DNA of 64,000 bases from Enhydrobacter sp. (GTDB lineage Bacteria; Pseudomonadota; Alphaproteobacteria; Reyranellales; Reyranellaceae), in contig JAHCJV010000006.1 in NCBI GenBank assembly GCA_026126105.1, forward strand, positions 47,652-111,651, written 5' to 3'. Position numbers and translations under genes: made by a program. The notes below the pieces were generated by a model. That model was given only the letters and a program-made list of their open reading frames with translations, ran no database searches and was not told the origin of the DNA. Of this stretch, positions 18,829 through 27,405 are shown piece after piece; position 1 is the first letter of the stretch, and each line of letters begins with the position of its first letter.

Positions 18829-20244
18829 TTAGTCGCCGAGCAGCCTGGCCGCGCATTGATTGTGGGTGGCGATAACGGGGTGCATGTCCAGGGTGACGAT
18901 CTCGCCGTCTCGCACGACCATCCTGCCGTTGATAACGGTGTGGCGTGCCTGCTGCGGCGCGCAGAACAACACGGCCGCCACTGGGTCGTGCAGGCCGCCG
19001 GCGTAGGCCACCGTGTTAAGATCGAGCGAGAAGAAATCGGCGCACTTGCCGGCTTCGAGGGAGCCGATGTCGCTGCGGCCCAGGACTCGCGCGCCGCCGA
19101 TCGTGGCCAGCTCAAGCGCCTCGCGCGCCGTCATCCATTCGTCGGCACGTACCGGATGCGAGGGCGACAGGAACATGTATTTGCGAGGGCCCTCCGGCGG
19201 AAGCAGGCCGAGCCGCAACCGGGCCAACAGCATCGCCTGTCGGGCTTCCATCAGGATATTGGAGGAATCGTTGCTGGCCGAGCCGTCGACGCCGAGCCCG
19301 ACCTTCACCCCGGCCGCCATGTACTTCTTGACCGGCGCGATGCCCGAGCCGAGCCGCATGTTGGAGCAGGGGCAGTGCGCCATGCCGCAGCCGGTCGCGG
19401 CGAACTTTCGGATCTCGTCGTCGTCGACATGAATGGCGTGGGCGAACCAGACATCGTCGCCCAGCCAGCCGAGCGTTTCCATCCAGTCGACCGGACGAAG
19501 CCCGAAGCGCTCGAGCGTGTAGCGTTCCTCGTCCAGCGTCTCGCACAGGTGAGTGTGCAGCCTGACCTTGTAGTGGCGCGCAAGGGCCGCCGATTGCCTG
19601 AGCAGCGTCGCGGTTACCGAGAAGGGCGAGCAGGGCGCCAGAGCAATCTGCGTCATCGAGCCAACCGACGCGTCGTGATAGCGTTCGATCACCCGCTGGC
19701 TGTCCCTGAGGATGAAGGCCTCGTCCTCGACGCAGTCGTCTGGTGGCAGACCGCCCTTCGATTCGCCCAGGGACATCGAGCCGCGGCTGGCAATGAAGCG
19801 CACGCCCAGATCGCGCGCCGCCTCGATCTGGCAGTCGACAGAGTTGCCGTTCTTGAACACGTAGCTGTGGTCGAACACCGTGGTGCAGCCCGACTGGGCG
19901 AGCTCGGCCAGCCCGATCAGGGTGCTGGCGCGCGAGCCCTCCGCGTCGGTTCTCGCCCAGGCGCGATAGAGCGCCTTGAGCCAAGGGAAGAGATTGTTGT
20001 TCTGTGCGCCCGGAAAATTGCGGGTCAGCGTCTGGTTGAGATGGTGGTGGGTATTGACGAAACCCGGCAAGACAATCTGGCCGCTGAGGTCGATCACCTT
20101 GTCGGCGGTCGCCGGCAGCTCGGCGGTCGGCCCGACCTGCTTGATGATCCCATCCTCGGCGTAGAGCGCCGCATTGCGCAGTTCGCGCCGTCCCCCGTCC
20201 ATGGTGACGAGGACGTCGGCGTTCCTGGCTAGAAGTGTCTCCAT
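18829..20244 (-). CDS. Amidohydrolase, 8-oxoguanine deaminase/AtzB-like
   Basis: A 471-residue metal-dependent deaminase of the amidohydrolase superfamily. Metal and catalytic residues are in place: H66xH68 in [11 protein letters not shown], His in [10 protein letters not shown], His in WFAHAIHVD and Asp in [11 protein letters not shown]. The long [18 protein letters not shown] segment and [12 protein letters not shown] are typical of 8-oxoguanine deaminase and of hydroxydechloroatrazine ethylaminohydrolase relatives. Natural substrate is most likely a purine or related N-heterocycle. It stands alone, convergent with the RND pump gene. Confidence 0.85.
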   Translation of the reverse strand: METLLARNADVLVTMDGGRRELRNAALYAEDGIIKQVGPTAELPATADKVIDLSGQIVLPGFVNTHHHLNQTLTRNFPGAQNNNLFPWLKALYRAWARTDAEGSRASTLIGLAELAQSGCTTVFDHSYVFKNGNSVDCQIEAARDLGVRFIASRGSMSLGESKGGLPPDDCVEDEAFILRDSQRVIERYHDASVGSMTQIALAPCSPFSVTATLLRQSAALARHYKVRLHTHLCETLDEERYTLERFGLRPVDWMETLGWLGDDVWFAHAIHVDDDEIRKFAATGCGMAHCPCSNMRLGSGIAPVKKYMAAGVKVGLGVDGSASNDSSNILMEARQAMLLARLRLGLLPPEGPRKYMFLSPSHPVRADEWMTAREALELATIGGARVLGRSDIGSLEAGKCADFFSLDLNTVAYAGGLHDPVAAVLFCAPQQARHTVINGRMVVRDGEIVTLDMHPVIATHNQCAARLLGD

Positions 20245-20370
20245 CCTGAACCCCTAACAAAAACCACGACAGCGAGGTGGTCGTTTCCTCTCCAACTGGA
20301 ACAACCCGCTCCCTCGGGCCTCGCACATGGCGCACCGGCTTCCTACATCCGTAGGCCCACGGAGATTCAC

Positions 20371-21384
20371 GTGATACCTTATTCCATCCTGGATTTGTCG
20401 CCGATCAACCAGGGCAGCGATGCAGCCCAGGCCTTCCGCAATTCTCTCGACCTCGCGCAGCACGCCGAACGTTGGGGCTACAAGCGGTTCTGGCTCGCCG
20501 AGCATCACAACATGCCCGGCATCGCCAGTGCCGCGACTGCCGTGGCGATCGGCTACGTGGCCGGCGGCACCACGAGAATCCGCGTCGGATCGGGCGGCGT
20601 CATGCTGCCGAACCACGCGCCCCTGGTGATTGCCGAGCAATTCGGCACGCTGCAGGCGCTCTACGGAGACCGCATCGATCTCGGTCTGGGCCGCGCACCT
20701 GGAACCGATCAGCGCACGGCGCGGGCTTTGCGCCGCGATCTTGAGGGCGCTGCCGAGAATTTCCCGCGCGATGTCCTGGAGTTGCAGGCCCTGCTGGGGC
20801 CGCCGGAGCCCAGCCAGGCCGTGCGCGCCGTGCCGGGGGCCGGCTCGCGCGTGCCGCTCTGGCTGCTCGGATCGAGCACCTACAGCGCGCAGCTCGCCGC
20901 AGCGCTCGGCCTGCCGTTCGCGTTCGCGTCGCATTTCGCGCCGGCCGACCTGATGCCCGCGCTGGGCCTCTATCGCGCCCAGTTCCGACCGTCCGAGCAG
21001 CTCGCGCGCCCCTACGCCATGGTGGGGGTCAACGTGTTCGCGGCGGAGACCGAGGACGAGGCGCGCCGTCTTTCCACGTCGTTGCAGCAGCAGTTCATCA
21101 GCCTGAGGCGTGGCGCTCCGGGACCGTTGCCGCCTCCGGTCGACAGCATGGAAGGGCGCTGGTCGCCCCTGGAGCGCGCGGGCGTCGAGCACGCGCTGGC
21201 GCATTCCGCGGTTGGTACGCCGGAAGTCGTTCAAGAGGAACTGAAGGCAATCATCGCCGACAGTGGGGCGGACGAGCTGATGCTGACGGCACAGATCCAT
21301 GATCACGCAGCGCGCCTCCGCTCCTTCGAGATCGCGGCGGATGTGCTCGCCCGCCTGGGTGCCGCGCACAGCGCGGCAGCCTGA
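20371..21384 (+). CDS. LLM-class flavin-dependent oxidoreductase (luciferase-like)
   Basis: A 337-residue bacterial-luciferase-family monooxygenase of the group-1 (YhbW-like) type: [16 protein letters not shown] start, [38 protein letters not shown] and [15 protein letters not shown] are diagnostic. It should use reduced flavin from a separate reductase; the substrate is unknown. The start is a GTG at 20371 with GGAG about seven bases upstream. Confidence 0.9.
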   Translation: MIPYSILDLSPINQGSDAAQAFRNSLDLAQHAERWGYKRFWLAEHHNMPGIASAATAVAIGYVAGGTTRIRVGSGGVMLPNHAPLVIAEQFGTLQALYGDRIDLGLGRAPGTDQRTARALRRDLEGAAENFPRDVLELQALLGPPEPSQAVRAVPGAGSRVPLWLLGSSTYSAQLAAALGLPFAFASHFAPADLMPALGLYRAQFRPSEQLARPYAMVGVNVFAAETEDEARRLSTSLQQQFISLRRGAPGPLPPPVDSMEGRWSPLERAGVEHALAHSAVGTPEVVQEELKAIIADSGADELMLTAQIHDHAARLRSFEIAADVLARLGAAHSAAA

Positions 21385-21386
21385 CG

Positions 21387-21879
21387 TCATCCTTTTCCGC
21401 CGGCAGCCGGCGGGAGCGTGAGTCGGCGCCTTTTCGGACGTTCCCAGAAGACACCGGGAAGCCTTTGAGCGGGACGAGGGCTGCGCCGGTGTAGGTCCAT
21501 TCCTGCAGCTCCGAGATGCCGACGTGATAAAGCGGTTGGCGGCCGGTGCGGCCATGAAGAAGCGCGCTGGGTATGTTCACCATATGCCGTGAGCGCAGCC
21601 GCTCGTAGAACAGGGGCGTGCCGCATCGGCTTCAGAAGCTGCGTGAGGCGCCTGTGGCCTTGCCCTCGTAGCACTTGATGCTTCGCTTGCGCTTCATCAC
21701 CCGAAACCGGTTGCGTCAGTTGCCGACATAGGTGGCGTAGGCGGCATCGTGCGCCCGACGGCTGGCCGACGAATGATTGTGCCAAGCCCAGCGCGCAGGA
21801 TAGCGATCTCGCGCTGGACGACACTGCACAGGCATTCGGCCGCGACGCAACCGGGCCTTTCGACCGCCATCCGCTTCAT
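21387..21879 (-). pseudogene. Remnant of a GFA/CENP-V family (glutathione-dependent formaldehyde-activating-like) gene
   Basis: Reading frames 1, 2 and 3 of the minus strand together give a near full-length GFA-fold protein. In order: GCVAAECLCSVVQREIAI, then (frameshift) WAWHNHSSASRRAHDAAYA, TYVGN, a TGA at 21716-21718 where the family has Trp, FRVMKRKRSIKCYEGKATG, a TGA at 21632-21634 replacing the first Cys of the zinc pair (SF*SRCGTPLFYERLRS), HMVNIPSALLHGRTGRQP, ELQEWTYTGAALVPLKGFP and, after another frameshift, VFWERPKRRR. Two nonsense mutations and two frameshifts mean it cannot be functional. Confidence 0.8.
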
Positions 21880-22000
21880 CGGCTGAGCGCAACGATGGAG
21901 GAGGGCCAGGGGCAGCCCCAGCCTTTCGAAGGTCGCACGGTCCTTGCTGCCGATCACCAGGCGATCGTGGGCGGCGGCGATGAGGTCTCTGAAGCACCTG

Positions 22001-22453
22001 CTACCTCTGTTCGACGCGTGTCGAGGTGCCAGGCCCCTTACCGACAATCAACGGCACGCACTCCGCGTTCCTTGCGCCATCGTAGCCCACCTGCTCGGCT
22101 AAATGGGCGACGAAAGTGCCGGCCGGAACGCGGACGGTGCCGCTGGATCGAACGTCGTGCGCGCGATCACCCACCACGTGCCTCTCAAGACCGCAATGAA
22201 CCGATCGATGGGATGGAAACGCGGTCTGCCCATGTCGCCGGAAAGCCACTTGTTCGTCCCGAAATCGAAGCCGGACTTCGACAGGTCGCCCGTCAGGATC
22301 GCCTGCTGGGCGCCGGGCGACGTCAGCTTCCATTCGGTCTTGTCGGGAAGGATGTAGGTGATGGCGGCGGGATGCAGGTCGGCTGCACCCGCGCTTTCGA
22401 AAAACGGCGACCGACGCAATGGCACCGAAGAGCATGGTGATCAACCGCCGCAC
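22001..22453 (-). pseudogene. Exported cupin-domain protein, broken by two compensating frameshifts
   Basis: A small exported cupin can be read if two one-base shifts are allowed. A GTG at 22453 with AGGAG upstream begins a signal peptide (MLFGAIASVAVF after an in-frame Met); in the run of five A at 22400-22404 the frame changes, giving ESAGAADLHPAAITYILPD, then the cupin core WLSGDMGRPRFHPIDRFI and VLRGTWWVIARTTFDPA. Near 22140 the frame returns to the first one for GTVRVPAGTFVAHLAEQ and PLIVGKGPGTSTRVEQR with a normal stop. Start site and C-terminus are intact, so decay is recent or one indel is a homopolymer artefact. Confidence 0.75.
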
Positions 22454-22596
22454 CGCACTCCTCCCGGGTGCTGTTTCTCCGTCGAACGTGCCAGCGCCGC
22501 CGACTGCCAATGGTCGCGACGTCAATCGACGCCTCTGTTGCTGGCCGTATCTTCGAACTCTAGATTGGTCACCGGATTAGATTTGAGGCAGAAGCG

Positions 22597-24777
22597 ATGA
22601 CGATCGGACCGGGTCAGGCGCCACAAGAAGTGCTGAAAGACATCCAGAGCTATCTGGGGAATCTCGACAAGTATTTCACTCAGAACGACATCACCTACAC
22701 AGCTGCGTACGACCTCGTGGCAGGAACCTCCATTAACGATGAGGTCTGGTCGACCGACGTGAAGGCCGACAAGAGGATGTTTGTCGGCAGCGCTGTGAAG
22801 TCGTTCATTCTCGCCGAATTTCTGCGCCAGAATCTTTCTCAAGACGAGCTGGCACGTATCGACGAGAGCGTTCGTTCGATCAGCAGCCCGGTTTTTGGAG
22901 ACGAGATCCTCGGCGGCAAGCGGGACCCCGAGGTAAAGCTGGAAGGACTGACTCCCTTCCGCACCGTGCTCGAGGCGATGATCAGCCATAGCGATAATAC
23001 CGCGACCGATGCTGCTCTTGCCGCCGTCGGCGCCGACAAGGTACGAGAGCTGATTGCGGATCTGGGGCTGTCATCGGTGAAGATTGCCGAATCGACCCGC
23101 CGCCTGTTCACCTTTCTCGCCTCGGGGCGAGATCGCGATGTCGATTGGGAGACGCTTCAATCGTACGCGCTAGATCCGCCGCACGCGAAGGGTCCGATCA
23201 ACGGTAAGGAGTCCATGCTCGCCTCCGCGTCAGACATGGTGCGCTGGTATCAGACGGCTCTACTGGATCCTGCTTTCTTCGACGCGACACAACTCGCGGA
23301 GTTCAAGCGTATCTCCGGAATGGCCGACGCCCTTTTCCGGGTCGTGCCCTCCAACATCGCCGCGTATGGAAAAGGCGGCAGCATCACCTGGAACGGTTTC
23401 AGCTGCATCAACGTGTCGGGACAGATGGTCGTGCCGACCAGCGATCCTGAACAGCCATGGATGCCCGTGACATTCAGCTTCACCGTGAATTGGGACAGGG
23501 ACGACCGGGAGACGTTCAACGATGTGGGCGCCATCCTCGTGCGCGGGATGAAGAATATCCTCCAGGCGTCCCTCGATTCCTTTTACTTTGTCGTGACCGA
23601 CTTCTCCCTGACGCTCGGCGCAGACAATCTGACCGGGACCGCCGGCCGCGACGACTTCGCGGGACCCGGCGGCGGGATGGACTCCATTTTCGGACTGGCC
23701 GGGGACGACGCATTCCACATTCGGGCCAACCAGATCGGTAGCATCGACGGCGGCAGCGGCCGCGACACGATCTTCGCCATCGACGATCAGCTCAACGCCG
23801 GCCTGACCCTGACTGCCGTCGAGGAGCTGAACGCCGCGCTGCCGAGCATCCGCGCCAGTGTGGCGCAGATCGCGGCGTTCGACACGATCGTTCCGTCCGC
23901 CGGCGGCCCGGATTTTTCGGTGCTCCTGCAGAGCGAAGGAGGACGGCTCGACTTTTCCAGCCGATGGGTCTCGCCGGTTCTGCTGAATGTCGACGCGACT
24001 CAGGCGACTTCACGGGTCGTCCTGACCGGCAGCGCACGCGATGACAGCCTCCTGGGATCGTTGTTCAACGACGTTCTCGCCGGTGGCGTCGGCGACGACC
24101 ATGTTTCCGGAGGGGCCGGTGACGACAGGATTTCCGGCGGCGCGGGTCTCGATGCACTTGACGGTGGCCTGGGCTTCAATACCGTCACCTATGCAGAGGC
24201 GACGAGAAGCATCCAGGTCGATCTCGCCAAGGGGACAGGAAAGGGAGAGGGCAAGGACACTCTCGCAAACTTCCAGAGGGTGATCGGTTCGGCGCAGGCC
24301 GACGCGCTCCTCGGCGACGCCGACGCAAATGTCCTCCATGGAATGGACGACGACGATACGCTGAAGGGGCGCGCCGGCAACGACAGACTGATCGGTGGGA
24401 ACGGGGCCGACATGCTCGCCGGCGGCCTTGGTGCCGATACGCTGACAGGCGGCGCCGGGCCCGACCTGTTTCAGTTCTATAGCGTCGCCGAGTCGACTGT
24501 CGCCGGTGCAGGGTGGGATCGCATCCGGGACTTCAACGCCGCCGAAGGCGACCAGATCGACCTGAGGACCGCCGACGCAAGGCTCGTCGCTTCCGGCAAA
24601 GCTGCCTTCACCTTCATCGGCAACAATCCGTTCTCCCATACGGCCGGCGAGCTCAACTACCTCGTCTCCGGAGCGGCGACCTTCCTCAACGGTGACGTGA
24701 ACGGCGACGGCGTCGCGGACTTCTCGGTCAGGCTGGACAATGTTCCCACGCTGACAGGAGCAAACATCCTTCTGTGA
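22597..24777 (+). CDS. Beta-lactamase-like serine hydrolase fused to RTX calcium-binding repeats
   Basis: A 726-residue two-part protein. Residues 30-325 resemble class A beta-lactamase-fold enzymes (Beta-lactamase2 family): SxxK at S65-A-V-K68, SDN at 132-134, a Glu at 165 near the omega-loop position and KGGS at 259-262 in place of KTG. Residues about 340-620 contain haemolysin-type calcium-binding repeats, clearest at GGVGDDHVSGGAGDDRIS and GRAGNDRLIGGNGADML. The last ~105 residues (AESTVA..., GDVNGDGVADFSV, ANILL) are a type I secretion-like tail. No N-terminal signal peptide, consistent with type I export. No HlyB/HlyD genes are in the window. ATG with GAGG upstream. The enzymatic substrate (beta-lactam, ester or peptide) is not predictable. 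Confidence 0.85.
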   Translation: MTIGPGQAPQEVLKDIQSYLGNLDKYFTQNDITYTAAYDLVAGTSINDEVWSTDVKADKRMFVGSAVKSFILAEFLRQNLSQDELARIDESVRSISSPVFGDEILGGKRDPEVKLEGLTPFRTVLEAMISHSDNTATDAALAAVGADKVRELIADLGLSSVKIAESTRRLFTFLASGRDRDVDWETLQSYALDPPHAKGPINGKESMLASASDMVRWYQTALLDPAFFDATQLAEFKRISGMADALFRVVPSNIAAYGKGGSITWNGFSCINVSGQMVVPTSDPEQPWMPVTFSFTVNWDRDDRETFNDVGAILVRGMKNILQASLDSFYFVVTDFSLTLGADNLTGTAGRDDFAGPGGGMDSIFGLAGDDAFHIRANQIGSIDGGSGRDTIFAIDDQLNAGLTLTAVEELNAALPSIRASVAQIAAFDTIVPSAGGPDFSVLLQSEGGRLDFSSRWVSPVLLNVDATQATSRVVLTGSARDDSLLGSLFNDVLAGGVGDDHVSGGAGDDRISGGAGLDALDGGLGFNTVTYAEATRSIQVDLAKGTGKGEGKDTLANFQRVIGSAQADALLGDADANVLHGMDDDDTLKGRAGNDRLIGGNGADMLAGGLGADTLTGGAGPDLFQFYSVAESTVAGAGWDRIRDFNAAEGDQIDLRTADARLVASGKAAFTFIGNNPFSHTAGELNYLVSGAATFLNGDVNGDGVADFSVRLDNVPTLTGANILL

Positions 24778-24827
24778 GTTCGCTGCCGGTCCACGAGTGC
24801 CAGTGGCCGGAGCTTTCATTCGGCCTC

Positions 24828-25313
24828 TCACCAGAGGGCGCGTCGCAGGCCTTCGAAGATATGGTCGATGTCGACGGCGAGACGGTACTCGCACCAGTCC
24901 ATTGTTGCCGGCGTGGAGCCAGGCTGCTCCGCCTGTCAGTCGACCACGGCCACGCGCGCCTCGTTGGCACGTCCGAGATGGCCAAGGGCAGAATCAGGTA
25001 GAGGCGCGGCCGGGACCGCTGCGAACCCAGGTCGATCGTCCTGCAGGCCCAGCGTAGAGCCTCCTCGTAGTCCCGGTCGCTGAGGCAGGTCCGTGCCATC
25101 AAGGTATGGAAGAATTTGGCCTGGGGGGTCCTGCCGGTTGAGGCGGAGTGCGCGATCGAGATGCAGCCTGCCTCGCGCGACTGACCGAGAAGGAGAACGT
25201 GTTGCCTCGCGAGGCCTCGGCCGAGGCGTCATTGGGATTGGCTCGACAGCGAGCCGGGCCGCCGCCAGAGCGAGTTCAGGCTCACCGGTCCAGCGATGGG
25301 CGTAGGCCATCAT
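24828..25313 (-). pseudogene. C-terminal remnant of a TPR-repeat protein
   Basis: Pieces of a tetratricopeptide protein lie in different frames of the minus strand, in the right order: MMAYAHRWTGEPELALAAAR, NPNDASAEA, LDRALRLNRQDPPGQ, FHTLMARTCLSDRDYEEAL, RWACRTIDLGSQ, RLYLILPL, LGHLGRANEARVAVVD, a TGA, then STPATMDWCEYRLAVDID, HIFEGLRRALW and a stop at 24828. The end resembles the C-termini of adenylate-cyclase/TPR proteins common in alphaproteobacteria. At least three frameshifts and a nonsense codon are required, so it is dead. The stretch 25314-25543 upstream shows no further convincing coding. Confidence 0.65.
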
Positions 25314-25543
25314 GATCCCAGGCCCTCAAGCTCGCATGGTCCTTGCCGCGTGTCGGTCCCGCGACATCCGAGGCATGCTGCCGGTCGACCTGGACCGCCG
25401 CGTTGACCCCCTCATGCGCAGCGGGCTAAGCCTTTTCCGACCGAGGCGGAATGAGCGGAGGTTCGATTGTACGTGCGTCGGCAAGGGAAATCTCCGGCAG
25501 GACGTCAGTGGCGCGTGCAGGCAAGGCTTCCGATGGGGCGGCC

Positions 25544-27010
25544 ATGCCCGTGAAAAACGCATCGAAGGTCGGCCCGCATTATCCACAGGTTCTCGTTCTG
25601 GTGGGCGCGACCGGAGACCTGTCGAAACGGAAGCTGCTGCCGGGACTGTTCCATCTGTGCAGGGCCGGATTCATTCCCGGCTGCCGCATCATCGGTGTCT
25701 CGCTCGACGACCTCGACGCTGACGGCTTCCGCGAGCTCGCCCGAAAAGCGCTCGAGCAATTCTCCAAGCGAAAGCTGCTCGAAACCGACTGGGCCGAATT
25801 CTCGCAGATCCTCGATTACGTGCCGATGTCTGCCGGCGCCGGCGCGGTGAAGGCGGCTGTCGAGGCGGCGGAGCGAGCACTGCCCGGCGAGAGCCGTCGC
25901 ATTCACTATTTGAGCGTCCCGCCCAGCGCCGCCCTCTCAGCGGTGAGGTTGCTGGCCGAGGCGGGGCTTGCCGCCGATAGCCGGATTATCATGGAGAAGC
26001 CTTTCGGCACCGATCTGGCCAGCGCGGTGTCGCTGAACGCCAGGCTGCATGAGGTGTTCGCCGAGGAGCAGATCTTCCGGATAGACCACTTTCTCGGCAA
26101 GGAAGCGGCGCAGAACATCCTCGCGTTCCGGTTCGCCAACGGCCTGTTTGAGCCGATCTGGAACCGAAACTTCATTGACCACGTGCAGATCGACGTGCCC
26201 GAGACGCTGGGTCTGGCCCAACGTGCCAGCTTCTACGAGGCGACCGGGGCATTTCGTGACATGGTGGTTACTCACCTCTTCCAGATCCTCGCTTTCGTGG
26301 CAATGGAGCCGCCGACCTCGCTCGAGCCGGCGCCGATCAGCGAAGAGAAGAACAAGGTCTTCCGCAGCATGCTGCCGATCGACCCGCGCAATGTCGTGCG
26401 AGGGCAGTATACGGGCTACCGGTCGGAGGAGGGCGTCGATCCCGAGTCGGACACCGAAACCTTTATTGCCCTGAGGTGCGCCATCGACAACTGGCGCTGG
26501 GCCGGCGTGCCGTTCTTCCTGCGCACCGGCAAGCGCCTCGCCGAAGGCCAACGGATAATCTCTCTCGCCTTCCGTGAACCGCCGAAAAGCATGTTCCCCC
26601 TGGGGTCGGGCGTCGGCTCGCAAGGACCTGATCACCTGACCTTTGACCTCGCGGACGCCTCGAAGATGTCGCTATCGTTCTATGGCAAGCGGCCCGGCCC
26701 CGGCATGCGGCTGGACAAGCTCAGCCTGCAGTTCGCCATGCGCGACACCGGCCTCATGGGCGAGGTCCTCGAGGCTTATGAGCGCCTGATCCTCGACGCG
26801 ATGCGCGGCGACCGCACGCTGTTCACGACGGCCGAAGGAATTGAACGCCTGTGGGAGGTGTCGGTCCCGCTGCTCGAATCGCCGCCGCCGGTCCGGCTCT
26901 ATCCGCCGGGATCTTGGGGCCCGAAATCGATCCACCAGCTGGTCGCACCGCATGCTTGGCGGCTGCCGTTCGAGAGAACCTGGCGCGACCCCGATCGCCT
27001 GGGCAGCTAG
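25544..27010 (+). CDS. zwf: Glucose-6-phosphate 1-dehydrogenase
   Basis: A 488-residue glucose-6-phosphate dehydrogenase, first step of the oxidative pentose phosphate and Entner-Doudoroff routes (G6P + NADP to 6-phosphogluconolactone + NADPH). Seen: the nucleotide-binding GATGDLSKRKLLPGL (residues 21-35), the active-site signature RIDHFLGKEAAQN near residue 180, and the C-terminal PPGSWGPKSIHQLV. The ATG at 25544 gives the family length; the frame is open further upstream but without family similarity. It stands alone, without pgl or edd. Confidence 0.96.
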   Translation: MPVKNASKVGPHYPQVLVLVGATGDLSKRKLLPGLFHLCRAGFIPGCRIIGVSLDDLDADGFRELARKALEQFSKRKLLETDWAEFSQILDYVPMSAGAGAVKAAVEAAERALPGESRRIHYLSVPPSAALSAVRLLAEAGLAADSRIIMEKPFGTDLASAVSLNARLHEVFAEEQIFRIDHFLGKEAAQNILAFRFANGLFEPIWNRNFIDHVQIDVPETLGLAQRASFYEATGAFRDMVVTHLFQILAFVAMEPPTSLEPAPISEEKNKVFRSMLPIDPRNVVRGQYTGYRSEEGVDPESDTETFIALRCAIDNWRWAGVPFFLRTGKRLAEGQRIISLAFREPPKSMFPLGSGVGSQGPDHLTFDLADASKMSLSFYGKRPGPGMRLDKLSLQFAMRDTGLMGEVLEAYERLILDAMRGDRTLFTTAEGIERLWEVSVPLLESPPPVRLYPPGSWGPKSIHQLVAPHAWRLPFERTWRDPDRLGS

Positions 27011-27375
27011 ATTCTGCCCGGCTGGCGCAAGGGGCGGGCGAAGCTGAGTTCGTGGCCGTCGGGATCGCTGAGGTGGAAATAACGTTCTCCCCACTCGGCG
27101 TCGCGCGGCTGCGTCGAGGGCTGGAAGCCCGCTGCCAGCGCTCGGGCATGGAGCGCATCCACGTCGTCGACGTAGAAGATGGCGCGTCCCCACCATGACC
27201 AGCGCTTGTCCTCGGGCTGAGCTGTCAGATTGAGATAACCCGGTCCCGCCCGAAAACTGGTGAAAGCAGCCGATTCGCCGCCATAGAGCAATTCGAAACC
27301 CAGCGCGCGATAGAATCGGACGGCGCGTGCCATGTCATGGGTGCCGAGGGTGAGGGCGCTGATTGCTTCGATCAT
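27007..27375 (-). CDS. VOC family protein
   Basis: A 122-residue single-domain VOC protein. Seen: IEAISALTLGTHDMARAVRFYRALGFELLYGG in pieces at the N-terminus, YVDDVDALHARALAAG and the typical closing segment YFHLSDPDGHELSFARPL, whose Glu and His may bind metal. Specific function unknown. Its stop overlaps the end of convergent zwf by four bases. Confidence 0.85.
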   Translation of the reverse strand: MIEAISALTLGTHDMARAVRFYRALGFELLYGGESAAFTSFRAGPGYLNLTAQPEDKRWSWWGRAIFYVDDVDALHARALAAGFQPSTQPRDAEWGERYFHLSDPDGHELSFARPLRQPGRI

Positions 27376-27405
27376 GGGTCTGCCATTGCTTCAGGCGCTT
27401 CCTGC

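Noticed and set aside
18214..20232. A 672-codon plus-strand frame over the end of the RND pump and the amidohydrolase
   Set aside because: It is out of frame with the pump and antisense to a conserved deaminase; no domain is visible.
21632..21634. TGA at a conserved Cys of the GFA remnant, possibly selenocysteine
   Set aside because: A second TGA replaces a Trp at 21716 and two frameshifts are needed as well, so the gene is simply dead.
21880..22000. Possible additional coding segment (FRDLIAAAHDRLVIG...) between the two pseudogenes
   Set aside because: It is open and looks protein-like but matches no family I know and has no start or stop that fits; not reported as a gene.
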